Counted from the stretch's first letter, positions 9,801-16,979 are shown. The stretch is 64,000 nucleotides of DNA from Rhodopirellula baltica SH 1 (GCF_000196115.1 NC_005027.1:6444001-6508000); one strand, 5' to 3'. A program made the numbers and translations. The notes: generated by a model from the sequence alone, not told the origin.

Positions 9801-11216
9801 GAGTCGGGGATGGCGGCCACCGAAGATCGGTCGTCGCAACTTGAATCACGAGGTATGCGGTTGCTTCCCGCCATTGCTTGTCTTCAGACGATGCAGCAAC
9901 TTATCGATGCCGGCGATCAATACGTCGCCGTGATGGATGTGGATTGGCCAGCGATGACCAAAAGCATGCGACGCAGTCGACCCTTCTTCGCCGAGTTTGC
10001 GGATCGCTCACAAGTCGATGGCAAGGCAAGCGTCGATCAAGTCGATCACGAATTCCGTGCCCAATTGTCGGAAGTTCCCGAAAGTGAACGCACCGAACGT
10101 TTGCGCCGGTACTTCGCTTCCGAACTGGCTCGACTGATGGGTTGGGAAGCGGAGCAGATCGACGTGAAGCAAAAACTCAGTGAATTGGGAATGGACTCGC
10201 TGATCGCGATGGAACTGAAGAATAATCTCGAGCAACGCTTGGCGATCACCATTCCGATGTCAGCACTTGTCGAGTCGCCATCGATCAACAGTTTGGTCGG
10301 CCATGTGGTTTCTCAGTTTGCCGATGAAGACGGCGAGATGAAGAAGGCGTCGGAGAAGTCAGAGGAACCTGGTGGCGACCGAACCGCGTTGATCGTGCCT
10401 TTGAAAGCTGATGGTGCTCGTTCACCTTGGTTGTGTATCCATCCACTGGGAGGATCGACCGCTTGCTATTCAGAGTTTTCACAACAGGTTGACGACGATC
10501 AACCGGTGTACGCTTTGGTCGGTGGCGGTTCCGATGGCGTCAGCGAACCACCGACATCGCTGGATGCCATGATGGAAGAGTATGTTGAACTCGTGCAAGC
10601 ACAGTTTGGCGATGACGAATTGCGTTTGATTGGTTGGTCCGCGGGAGGTGTCTTTGCCCTGGAACTCGCTCGCCGTTTAGAAAACGAAGGCCGCAGCAAT
10701 GTTGCGGTGACGTTGTTGGATACGCCTCTTCCATCGATCTACCGCAACGTGGATCCGAATGACGATGTGCAGTTCGTCGCCGATCTGGTTCAGTTTTCCA
10801 ATGCTTTCTCCGGGACGGACATGTATTTGTCAGCGGAAGAGTTGGAAGACGCTCGTGGGACGGATCAGATTTGGCAACGTGTTCTGGAAGAAGCCCAACG
10901 CGCAGGGGTTCTCAGCCAATCTGCATCGCCCGATATGGTTCGCAAGTTGATCGATACCAGTCGGCAACACGTGCTGTTCATTAAGTCGTATGAAATCGAC
11001 CCGACCAGTCCAAGTGTGCAGTTGATCTTGCCGGTGAAGACGACCGCCCTGGAAGGTTCTTCAGGGGAACGTTGGACCGATCACCTGGATTGGGCATCAC
11101 ATCTGGATAGCGAAGTGATTGTTGAGCAAACCGACGGAGACCACTTCACGATGCTTCTGGGTGAGCAGGCGAAAGAATTGGCCAAGCGAATGGAGCAACA
11201 CGCGGCGGCGAAGTGA
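3801..11216 (+). CDS. type I polyketide synthase, single fully reducing module with thioesterase
   Basis: A 2471-residue megasynthase ordered KS-AT-DH-(structural linker)-ER-KR-ACP-TE. KS (about 52-478) has Cys225 in DTACSSS and histidines in EAHGTGTP and NVGHMETV. AT (about 587-890) has Ser681 in GHSVGE and HAFH, which usually means malonyl-CoA. DH (about 955-1240) has His991 in HAVQGSVNLP and Asp1164 in GDALMQ. A region without motifs (about 1250-1480) resembles the structural half of a ketoreductase. ER (about 1485-1800) has HAGAGGVGLAA. KR (about 1819-2000) has TGGTGAIG and Tyr1970 in NYAAAN. ACP has Ser2133 in GMDSL. TE (about 2195-2465) has Ser2280 in GWSAGG and His2448. The first 50 residues include LSPEQRAALRKRL, like docking helices of PKS/NRPS proteins. 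One module suggests iterative synthesis of a reduced chain released by the TE; the product is unknown. No phosphopantetheinyl transferase lies nearby. Confidence 0.95.
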   Translation: MNSPERDLSERLAKLSPEQRAALRKRLARSSSSTSAPATQRADSGQSKAAVEPIAIVGVSCRFPGAPDLDAYWKVISEGIDATAEIPPERWDVDSLYDPTGQKAGRMSVRRAGMVDNIDQFDPKFFGISPREAARMDPQQRLLLEVSWEAFEIAGIPVTSLAGTPVGAYVGIGGTDYSKVPSTYDGYYQYIDAHVGTGNALSIAANRLSYIMDLRGPSMAIDTACSSSTMAIHLAVQSLRAGECDAALAGGVNAILTPETTIAFSKARMLSPDGQCRPFDADANGYVRGEGCGMLLLKRLSDAERDGDRIWGTILASATNQDGRTSGITAPNGVSQQAVIRTALGEAGLPASRVNYIEAHGTGTPLGDPIEVDALTQVFSGKPGVDPPCYVTSVKANVGHMETVSGVAGIIKLLLMMRHQTIPGQLHLNKLNPRMSLKRSRIVIPAQSPPWPVDDEPLVAGVSSFGFGGANTHLVMQQYLAKQTVEPSASKQSDTKDRTQHVLSLSGKSDAAIAEVASRLIQHLDRTNDHMADVAHTMNVGRVHHTHRTAVVFEDAKQLHRQLTQLSEGKKGPGIRSGQTVTSRATRTAFLFTGQGSQAPGMGRGLFETQPVFRKSMKRCDELLAKVLPKRLLDVLYGEGSDIELVHQTRYTQPALFAIEYSLAQLWLSWGVKPNVVLGHSVGEFAAACVAGVVSLEDALSLIAHRGRLMGELPAGGGMTAMFESAEVITDRLGEFESSVSGSLSIAAENGPQNTVVSGPQSDLDAFAKHCDEAGIASKALQVSHAFHSQLMEPMLDEFRQIAAQCEFKSPRIPLISNLTGEQWTKAWDADYLCDHIRNAVRFEPSMRALAEMDIDVMLEVGPSPILSGMGKRCLPESSATWATSLRSGKDDETTLFEAVGDVHARGGKIDWKAFDQPWKRQRLVLPTYPFDRQRYWLDPSDEIVEDPSRNRTGTGELLHPMLGRFQPSALRSRLYENALSARSPEFLADHAVQGSVNLPGAAFVEVAFAAARDRFGPGKHAVTDANIEQAMFVSEDRWKTFQTIVDESLSLEVYSRDRVDANDSWQRHMSASLVPAEQVGDSVDVEVVPPPPGLATVAQRFVGGKDHDEFYDLMSHRRLEYGPRFRMLHRIDYSIDEALGQVQCDDATCAELDDYILHPVLGDALMQTFSALVPRPDHDTFSEATYMPTKVSRAVVYQRPEGTLRTYGRRSSSGDVLDPEFVEGDVWLVNERDEVVAEWTGVRVTRVGRVGGGKSESLDDSLYQIDWQATESLPAASDLEGKQVWLLGDPGSRRDSLAKQLIGFGAEVVEGDLDEDLKTLAEKSESTLPLAALITLWDPSGKSSNPADDAVAVCQSALKQIRSAITHVPVSKHFRGWWHVTTGTQPVSESESSIDLVHAPLWGMIRVAMMELADLKPSLLETDPSASDQSNGLVIAAEVIAADDEDHVAYRDGTRHLGRLVKRRAPAESGNDTSVTIPSQPHRLRFRQTGSFDSLYFEPMERETPQGSEVELRVNAAGLNFSDVLKVMGLYPGITDKVVPLGIECSGVVTAVGKDAKRFQVGDQVMGVAPFSFGSHAKTPEYTLVKRPAGMDDVEAATIPIAFLTAWYGLVHLADVQPGERVLIHAGAGGVGLAATQIAQYLGAEIIATAGSDEKREFLRECGVKHVFNSRTTEFADDIRRAFSGEGVDVVLNSLPGEAIPKSLGVLNAYGRFLEIGKTDIYQDRKVGLLPFQDNLSYHAIDLDRVLRQRPAKIEKLWAELAERFEAGDLQPIACTEFDQTEMVETFRYMAQRKNIGKVITRMSTIATTDAVPQEEASESTVLITGGTGAIGLKLAKHLIKDGATSIALLSRRQPVGDVAAKIDALKQDADSVQVTVLQGDVGELDSLRSALKQLPGSLPPIRHVYHAAGVLQDGLLMDMTEEQLRVPMGSKIQGGWNLHVATKDLPIETFVLFSSIAACLGSPGQANYAAANGFLDALSEYRREKGLPATSIAWGPWAESGMAATEDRSSQLESRGMRLLPAIACLQTMQQLIDAGDQYVAVMDVDWPAMTKSMRRSRPFFAEFADRSQVDGKASVDQVDHEFRAQLSEVPESERTERLRRYFASELARLMGWEAEQIDVKQKLSELGMDSLIAMELKNNLEQRLAITIPMSALVESPSINSLVGHVVSQFADEDGEMKKASEKSEEPGGDRTALIVPLKADGARSPWLCIHPLGGSTACYSEFSQQVDDDQPVYALVGGGSDGVSEPPTSLDAMMEEYVELVQAQFGDDELRLIGWSAGGVFALELARRLENEGRSNVAVTLLDTPLPSIYRNVDPNDDVQFVADLVQFSNAFSGTDMYLSAEELEDARGTDQIWQRVLEEAQRAGVLSQSASPDMVRKLIDTSRQHVLFIKSYEIDPTSPSVQLILPVKTTALEGSSGERWTDHLDWASHLDSEVIVEQTDGDHFTMLLGEQAKELAKRMEQHAAAK

Positions 11217-11282
11217 CGAGCCGGCGAAAAATAATGTCGCTTGGTCGTTCTAGGCGAAGCCTGAATGGCTTGTCAAAGCACT

Positions 11283-11963
11283 CTACTTTGCCATCAGGTA
11301 CCCAACCCCGCGGACCGATTTGATTCGCGTGGGTTGATTGGGGTCATCACCGAGTTTGCGTCGAACTCGCGAGACGCGCAGGTCGATCGATCGGTCTAGT
11401 CCGTCGTAGGGAAGGCCCAGTAAATCGACATAGATGTCTTTGCGAGCAACCACCGATCCCGCACGAAGTGCCAAGTATTCGATCAAGTCAAACTCCGCGG
11501 TGGTCATGTCGACCGGGTCGCCTGCAATGGTGACCTGACGTCGGGCGGGCGTCACAACCAAATCGCCAACGATGATTCGATCTTCGTCGGTCAGTTGGGC
11601 GTCAGACTTTCTGAGATGGTTTTTTAACCGAGCCAGCAACGCCCGCGGCCGAACCGGTTTGCTCATGAAGTCATCCGCACCAACTTCTAGAGCGACAACC
11701 TCATCAATCTCTTCGCCGCGTGCGGTCAGGACGATGATTGGGCCCGAGAACTGATTGCGCACCGATCGACACACATCGATCCCGTTCATGCTGGGCAGTC
11801 CAATGTCCAAAACAATCGCATCAAATCGGTCGTGAACAATTCTTTGGGCGGCGAGTTTGCCATCGTTTTCGATTTCTACATGAAATCCATTTTCATGAAG
11901 AAAGTCACTCACCATCGCTGCCAAATGGGTGTCGTCTTCGACCAATAGCAGTCGATCTTGCAT
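11283..11963 (-). CDS. OmpR/PhoB-family response regulator (orphan)
   Basis: A 226-residue two-domain regulator. The receiver domain has the acidic pair Glu9-Asp10-Asp11, phospho-acceptor Asp53 in VLDIGLP, Thr in VLTARG, and Lys in SKPVRP. The C-terminal winged helix is of the Trans_reg_C type (TTAEFDLIEYLA, SRVRRKLGDDP, SVRGVGYL). The frame is open to a GTG at 11996, but the ATG at 11963 has an AAGGA Shine-Dalgarno sequence 9 bases upstream and begins exactly at the receiver fold, so I use it. No histidine kinase is adjacent, so its partner is elsewhere. It is divergent from the small zinc-ribbon gene. Confidence 0.92.
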   Translation of the reverse strand: MQDRLLLVEDDTHLAAMVSDFLHENGFHVEIENDGKLAAQRIVHDRFDAIVLDIGLPSMNGIDVCRSVRNQFSGPIIVLTARGEEIDEVVALEVGADDFMSKPVRPRALLARLKNHLRKSDAQLTDEDRIIVGDLVVTPARRQVTIAGDPVDMTTAEFDLIEYLALRAGSVVARKDIYVDLLGLPYDGLDRSIDLRVSRVRRKLGDDPNQPTRIKSVRGVGYLMAK

Positions 11964-12153
11964 TACATCTTTTCCTTCTCGGACATGAACGTTCACCGAC
12001 TGAAACCCCAGTCCTGGCCAAAGGTTCCGGCGGAAAAGGCACGCGGCGATGAAACCGACGTGAAACCACTTTTCGACTCAATTTGGCGGAACCTCACACC
12101 CGTATCGGCATTGAAGCCTTGCCGTGAGTGGAGACTCACACGGTTTCACCAAC

Positions 12154-12160
12154 AGGAGGA
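12154..12160 (+). promoter_or_regulatory. ribosome binding site deciding the start at 12165
   Basis: AGGAGGA lies 4 bases before ATG 12165, one of the strongest Shine-Dalgarno matches in a window where most genes lack one. It supports the short form of the zinc-ribbon protein rather than the upstream extension of the open frame. Confidence 0.7.
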
Positions 12161-12164
12161 AAAA

Positions 12165-12548
12165 ATGAATCGAAAATCAATCACTTGCAGCAATGGGCAC
12201 CACTTGCGAGCCGCCGGGGCGCTGGCCGGCAAAACTCTGCCCTGCCCTCGATGCGGCGTAGCGGTCACCATTCCGTGGGAAGAAGCTTTCACGGTTCCTG
12301 AAGAACCCCCCGTACGCGATACGCTGTCGGATACCGGTGTGATGAGAATTTTGGGGGAACCAGCGGTGGCTCCCGCTGCCGAGACCAAAACGGACGCCCC
12401 GCAAGCAAACCCGGAATCACACCGGCCATGCCCGCGGTGCGAATATTTGGTGAGCGATCAGTCCACGGTCTGTCCGAAGTGTGCTTGCTACATGGGCATG
12501 ATGCCTCAGTTTTTGCGAGCACTGCTTCCCAAGAATTTGTCCGCCTGA
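12165..12548 (+). CDS. small zinc-ribbon protein of unknown function
   Basis: A 127-residue soluble protein with an N-terminal zinc ribbon (Cys8, Cys27, Cys30 in CPRCG) and a C-terminal one (Cys89, Cys92, Cys103, Cys106), joined by a Pro/Ala/Glu-rich linker. The first ribbon is related in layout to that of the membrane protein at 2722-3543, which suggests a lineage-specific family. The start is set by a strong ribosome binding site. The short C terminus (QFLRALLPKNL) is mildly amphipathic. Function is unknown; zinc binding is inferred from the cysteine spacing. The gene ends next to a strong hairpin shared with the convergent esterase gene. Confidence 0.75.
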   Translation: MNRKSITCSNGHHLRAAGALAGKTLPCPRCGVAVTIPWEEAFTVPEEPPVRDTLSDTGVMRILGEPAVAPAAETKTDAPQANPESHRPCPRCEYLVSDQSTVCPKCACYMGMMPQFLRALLPKNLSA

Positions 12549-12572
12549 ACGGACGAACAACTCGCCAACAAT

Positions 12573-12611
12573 ATTCCTTCAAGGAATCCTGCATGGATGC
12601 CTTGAAGGAAT
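12573..12611. terminator. hairpin between convergent genes, probable bidirectional terminator
   Basis: ATTCCTTCAAGG at 12573-12584 pairs perfectly with CCTTGAAGGAAT at 12600-12611. Inside, one mismatch is followed by ATCC/GGAT and a 5-base loop. It lies between the stops of two convergent genes (12548 and 12627). No T-run follows directly on either strand, so intrinsic termination is likely but not certain. Confidence 0.5.
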
Positions 12612-12626
12612 GCGATCAAATAAAGA

Positions 12627-15272
12627 TCACTTCTCGACTGTCAGTTCCCGTCGATAGATGGTCGATCCGTTGGTGACATACAAATGAGAGTGCTCTGGAC
12701 CAGCTAGCACGCAGCTTGTCAAAGGTTGATCCACGTTCGGTTTGGGAAGCACTCCGCACGGGCGACCTGTTGGGTCAAAGATCTGCACGCCCAGTTCGCT
12801 GGTGACATAGAAGCGACCAATCTTGTCGACCGCAGAGCCATCTCCCTTGGATGCTTGAATGTATGGGGGTGGTTCATTGAAATTGAATTCGCCCTTGGGA
12901 TCGATCGGCAATCGCATCGGCATGGTCGGCATCTTTGCGTCGAGTACACCGTTCTTGTTGACACGGAATGTCCATGTCGATGGGCCACCATGGTCTGAAA
13001 CCAGAAGCGTGCCACCGTCGTTGGACAGTACGATGCCGTTGGGGCGGGTGATGCCTACGTCGACCGCAGTCACCTCACCAGTCTCGATATTGATTCGAGT
13101 GACTTGGTGAGCTCTGGTCTCGGTGATGAACAAATAGCCTTCGTCGGAAACGGCAAGATCGTTCGGTGTCACATTCTCTGCAATCGTGTTCACGTCACCT
13201 GATTTTGGATCAATCGAGATCACTCGCTTCTTTGATCCTTGGCAGGCGTAAATCAGATCACCTGGGCCAAACATCATTCCGCTAACGGCTTCCTTTGCGA
13301 TGACCGTTTTACTTTGATTTTTCGCGTCGACTCGGACCACCGCTGGAGCACGCATGTCGCAGTAGTAAAAATTGCCTTCTGCGTCGCTGCAGGGAGCATC
13401 CGAGAATCCAAGGTCATCGGCGACGACTTCCCATGACTTACCAGGGACAAGCAAATTCAAGAGTGTCAGGTCGCCACGAAGATCATCGGAGGTGTCGATG
13501 GATGGTGTGTGTGTCTCGTTGCGCCAGAGCCACCTCATTGCCTCGGGAAACTGCATGCTGCCGAAATCGGCGTTGTGCCCGTAACCTACGGCCCAATCCA
13601 GGCGAACGTCGTATCCCATGTAGGACAGCGATGACTCCATGCGTTGATTGGCGATCGGCCAGTGCCCAAACGGGTTGTCGTTGTCGCCGCTGGTATCCGA
13701 CATATAGACGCGAATGGGTTTGGGTTCGGTTTTGCGGATCAAGGATGAATAGAGATCTCCGCCACGCAAATTCACGAAACTGCCAACATTGGAGTAAACC
13801 TTGCGGAATTGGTCGGGGCGTTCCCACGCAACGGTGAAGGCACAGATCGCGCCGGAACTGGATCCGCCAATCGCACGCATGTCGGGATCGTCAGAAAGGT
13901 TGTATTTTTTCTCGACCTCGGGAAGGATCTCTTCCAATAAGAATCGACTGTACCGATCACCTAGACTGTCGTATTCGAAGCCTCGGTTGGAAGACTTGCG
14001 GCCCTTTCGTGGTTTGGATTTGTCGTGTCCCGGATCAAGAAACACTGCAATTGTCGGCGGCATGTCGCCGCTCGCGATTAAGTTGTCAAACACGGTTGGG
14101 ATGCGCCAGCGACCTTTCTTATCACGCATCCGCTCTCCATCCTGGAACACCATCAAAGCCGCTGGTTTGCTCGCATCGTATTGTGCCGGAACGTAGATCG
14201 ACCAGTCACGAACGGTGTTGCCAAAAATTTCTGAATGCCAAGGCGGCATTGATTCCACCTTGCCTTGTGGAACGTTTTTATTGACGACCGCGAGCGGGTG
14301 TGGTCCCCATCCTGGTTTGGTGGATGCTGGAGGTGTGACGGTCGATTCCGCGTCATCGTTCCACAGCCACTGCAAGGCGCTGGGCAGTTCTTTTCCGCCC
14401 CACTGACCGCTGTGTCCGCCTTCGGTCATCACGAATTTGTACTGGTAGCCCGCGAACTGGAGTGCGGCGGCCATGTCGCGGTTTGCCAATGGCCAGTTGC
14501 CATGCAGGTTGCTCAGGTCATCGCGACCTTCTTGCAAATAGACCTGGATTGGCTTGGGATCCGATTTAGTTTTGCGAATCAAGCTGGGATAGGCCCAGCC
14601 ACCACGAATGTTGGTGAAGCTTCCAATGTGGCTGAGCACCTTGCCGAATTGGTCCGGTCGTTCCCACGCCACGGTGAAGGCGCAGATTCCACCGGAAGAA
14701 ATGCCCGCGACAGCGCGGCGTTTAGGATTGGTCGATACTTTCAGGTCCTTCAATGCTACTGGAAGGAATTCATTGATCAGGAAGTTCGCATAGCGATCAC
14801 CCAATGAGTCGTATTCAAACGAGCGGTTGCTACGGCTCTTGGCATCGGGCTTGGTGGCCGGGATGGTACCTGGATTAACGAAGACCGCGATGGTCGGTGG
14901 CAAGGAACCCTTGGCAATCAAGTTGTCCAGGACGATCGGGACGCGGAAGGAACCGTTTGGTTTTGCGTAGTTCATTCCATCCATGAACACCATCAAGTTG
15001 GCTGGTGATTCAGGATCGTATTGCGATGGAACATAGACGGCGTAGTCTCGCCGAGTCCCTGGATAGATCTCGCTGGTATCGAACACTCCCTTCGTGATTT
15101 CGCCTTGTGGCACGCCATCCTGAACCGTTCGCAGCGATTCGTCATCTGCGTTTAGACCAGTCGATAGAACGAAAACCGCGGCGAGTATCCAAAGGCAGGA
15201 GCACGACCGGATCCACGAAGCAAATTGCTTTTTCGCGGGAACGAAAGTTATTGGATCGAAGGGGTGAAGCAT
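12627..15272 (-). CDS. exported protein with two esterase D-like domains and an SMP-30 domain
   Basis: An 881-residue protein with an N-terminal signal sequence (WILAAVFVLSTGLNA, about 28-42). Two tandem alpha/beta-hydrolase domains of the enterochelin-esterase/esterase D family follow: about 58-335 with GISSGG as the nucleophile elbow, and about 345-625 with GGSSSGA. Both share AFTVAWERPDQF and a late His (EGGHSG; GYGHN). The last 240 residues form an SMP-30/gluconolactonase-like beta-propeller (PNGIVLSNDG, VSDHGGP). The two hydrolase domains are clearly a duplication, also visible at DNA level (about 13801-13860 against 14641-14700). A periplasmic esterase acting on a carbohydrate or siderophore ester is plausible; the substrate is unknown. 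It faces the BtuF-like gene divergently. Confidence 0.85.
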   Translation of the reverse strand: MLHPFDPITFVPAKKQFASWIRSCSCLWILAAVFVLSTGLNADDESLRTVQDGVPQGEITKGVFDTSEIYPGTRRDYAVYVPSQYDPESPANLMVFMDGMNYAKPNGSFRVPIVLDNLIAKGSLPPTIAVFVNPGTIPATKPDAKSRSNRSFEYDSLGDRYANFLINEFLPVALKDLKVSTNPKRRAVAGISSGGICAFTVAWERPDQFGKVLSHIGSFTNIRGGWAYPSLIRKTKSDPKPIQVYLQEGRDDLSNLHGNWPLANRDMAAALQFAGYQYKFVMTEGGHSGQWGGKELPSALQWLWNDDAESTVTPPASTKPGWGPHPLAVVNKNVPQGKVESMPPWHSEIFGNTVRDWSIYVPAQYDASKPAALMVFQDGERMRDKKGRWRIPTVFDNLIASGDMPPTIAVFLDPGHDKSKPRKGRKSSNRGFEYDSLGDRYSRFLLEEILPEVEKKYNLSDDPDMRAIGGSSSGAICAFTVAWERPDQFRKVYSNVGSFVNLRGGDLYSSLIRKTEPKPIRVYMSDTSGDNDNPFGHWPIANQRMESSLSYMGYDVRLDWAVGYGHNADFGSMQFPEAMRWLWRNETHTPSIDTSDDLRGDLTLLNLLVPGKSWEVVADDLGFSDAPCSDAEGNFYYCDMRAPAVVRVDAKNQSKTVIAKEAVSGMMFGPGDLIYACQGSKKRVISIDPKSGDVNTIAENVTPNDLAVSDEGYLFITETRAHQVTRINIETGEVTAVDVGITRPNGIVLSNDGGTLLVSDHGGPSTWTFRVNKNGVLDAKMPTMPMRLPIDPKGEFNFNEPPPYIQASKGDGSAVDKIGRFYVTSELGVQIFDPTGRPCGVLPKPNVDQPLTSCVLAGPEHSHLYVTNGSTIYRRELTVEK

Positions 15273-15459
15273 GGTGATTCGCTCGGTGGGATGATGTTGG
15301 GGTGGGATCCTGCCGCGTGAGTTCGCGTGAGGGGGCTCTGATCATCGTTGCTGGTGAGTTGGCAAGCAAGTCCGGCAACCGGGTGAACATCCCGGGTGGG
15401 AAGATTGCTCCGGCCTGATAAGGTTCTTTCAAAGCCATCTCCGCCTCAGCAAACCTTTC

Positions 15460-16413
15460 ATGAACATCATTTCACTTCTGCCCAGTGCGACCGAAATCAT
15501 TTGTGCGTTGGGACTGCGGGACCAACTCGTGGGTGTTACACACGAGTGCGATTACCCATCCGGTGTCGATCGCCTCGCGAAAGTCACTCAGACGTTGATC
15601 CCACATGATGCGACCAGCGGCGAGATTGACACGATGGTCCGAGAGCGACTGCAAACCGAGCGAGCCTTGTACTCACTGAAGATGCCGGTGGTGGAATCAT
15701 TGGCGCCGGATCTGATCGTGACTCAAGCGTTGTGCGACGTGTGCGCGGTGGCGGAATCGGAAGTCAATGCGGCGGCGTGCTCCTTGCCCGGAAAGCCTCG
15801 CGTGGTGAACCTGGAACCGACCTCTTTGTCGGAGATGTTTGATTGCATCACGTTGGTTGGTAAAGCAGCCAATTGCCCGGACCGAGCGGCAACTCTGATT
15901 GAACAACTGAAATCGCGAGTCGCTCGAGTACGAAAACGTTCAGAGGATTGGTTAGCACGGACGGGGGCGAAAGTGCCGAGCGTGATGTTATTGGAGTGGA
16001 TCGATCCTCCGTTCAGTGCTGGTCACTGGAGTCCGGAGTTGGTGCGATTAGCGGGCGGCAACGAATGTGTGGGCGAGGCCGGTGAGCGTTCCGTGACGAC
16101 GTCTTGGGATCGCATTCGAGAAGCGGATCCAGATGTGCTGTTCATCGCATGTTGTGGTTTCAGCGTGTCGCGAACCCTGGAAGACGTGCCAATTTTGTGT
16201 GGCTATCCCGGATGGTCCGACATGAAATGTGTTCGCGAAGATCGCGTCTACGTGGGCGACGGTTCCGCCTACTTCAGTCGGCCGGGACCACGATTGATCG
16301 ACAGCCTCGAAATCCTCGCCAATACCCTCCACCCTGAAATCCACCCACTCCCAGATGGCCTACCACCCGCCACGCACCTCAAAAAGGTGTCAGGTACCTT
16401 TTTGGGGGAATAG
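15460..16413 (+). CDS. BtuF-like cobalamin/metal-chelate-binding protein without signal peptide
   Basis: A 317-residue protein of the periplasmic-binding-like family that includes BtuF. It begins MNIISLLPSATEIICALG, contains APDLIVTQALCDVCAV and EPTSLSEMFDCITLVG, and ends with the second lobe (LLEWIDPPFSAGHW, LIDSLEILANTLHPE). It starts directly in the first beta strand, so there is no signal peptide or lipobox and it is predicted cytoplasmic. Shortened homologues without transporter genes occur widely and are usually annotated as cobalamin-binding protein. No permease or ATPase is near. The last residues ([11 protein letters not shown]) are encoded by a 23-bp repeat copy. Confidence 0.8.
   Translation: MNIISLLPSATEIICALGLRDQLVGVTHECDYPSGVDRLAKVTQTLIPHDATSGEIDTMVRERLQTERALYSLKMPVVESLAPDLIVTQALCDVCAVAESEVNAAACSLPGKPRVVNLEPTSLSEMFDCITLVGKAANCPDRAATLIEQLKSRVARVRKRSEDWLARTGAKVPSVMLLEWIDPPFSAGHWSPELVRLAGGNECVGEAGERSVTTSWDRIREADPDVLFIACCGFSVSRTLEDVPILCGYPGWSDMKCVREDRVYVGDGSAYFSRPGPRLIDSLEILANTLHPEIHPLPDGLPPATHLKKVSGTFLGE
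16381..16403 (+). repeat. REP-like 23-bp hairpin repeat, copy 1
   Basis: An imperfect palindrome with arms AAAAAGGT and ACCTTTTT around the 7-base loop GTCAGGT. It is the exact reverse complement of copy 2 at 16570-16592. It encodes the C-terminal KVSGTF of the BtuF-like protein. The layout of two inverted copies about 166 bases apart resembles REP sequences mobilised by REP-associated tyrosine transposases; no such transposase is in the window. Confidence 0.75.
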
Positions 16414-16569
16414 GTGGTTTTTCTGTTGTTGGATGTCGTGTGAATGGTCTTCCAGCCGACAGATTGGTGACCGAAGTATCTGGCTTTCACGCGACTGTTG
16501 ACCATCCGTTTCTGATCGGTATCGAAACGCGTTCAGCGGACAAAGAAACTCGAAATTGCCTATCTTTTC

Positions 16570-16592
16570 AAAAAGGTACCTGACACCTTTTT
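16570..16592 (-). repeat. REP-like 23-bp hairpin repeat, copy 2 (inverted)
   Basis: Exact reverse complement of copy 1, with the same 8-bp arms and 7-base loop. It overlaps the first bases of the hisI stop codon (TAA at 16593-16591 on the minus strand). With copy 1 it brackets the intergenic segment between two convergent genes, so it could serve as a shared transcription end for both. Confidence 0.75.
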
Positions 16593-16971
16593 AGGCGATG
16601 CGTTCTTCGGTGATGTGGGTGGTGCCGTCGGGATCGACGCGGCGGAAGAAACAGCTTTCGTAGTTTTCGTGGCAGGCAGCTCCGGTTTGTTCGACGGACA
16701 AAAGGATCGTGTCGGCGTCGCAGTCCACTCGGATTTCCCGTACGACCTGAGCGTGGCCGCTGGTGTCACCCTTCCGCCAAAGTTTGCCTCTCGAACGGCT
16801 GAAGTAGACCGCTCGATTGCCCGAGATGGTTTCGTCCCAAGCTTCGCGGTTCATCCACGCCAGCATCAACACCCGCCCGGTGGTGGCGTCTTGGGCGATG
16901 GCGGGCAGCAACGGTTGACCGGTCTTGGGACACGGAACTCCGGCGTCAAAGTTGGGCACGTGGGATGACAT
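16591..16971 (-). CDS. hisI: phosphoribosyl-AMP cyclohydrolase
   Basis: A 126-residue enzyme for the third step of histidine biosynthesis, hydrolysing phosphoribosyl-AMP to ProFAR precursor in the cytoplasm. Family hallmarks are [32 protein letters not shown], the metal-binding DCDAD, and the zinc-binding QTGAACH with a further Cys in ESCFFR. The length matches stand-alone HisI without the HisE domain. The open frame extends upstream to 17202, but that part overlaps the oxidoreductase gene and has no homology, so the ATG at 16971 is chosen. It lies 8 bases after the quinone oxidoreductase gene, so the two are probably co-transcribed. Confidence 0.95.
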
Positions 16972-16979
16972 GAAGATGA

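Noticed and set aside
11217-11282. Intrinsic terminator after the PKS
   Set aside because: Only a weak 5-bp AAGCC/GGCTT stem without a T-run is visible in the short gap to the convergent regulator gene.
15273-15459. Possible cobalamin riboswitch before the BtuF-like gene
   Set aside because: A short CCGGG/CCCGG hairpin is present but I found no B12-box-like conserved segment; the region is also short and shared with a divergent gene.
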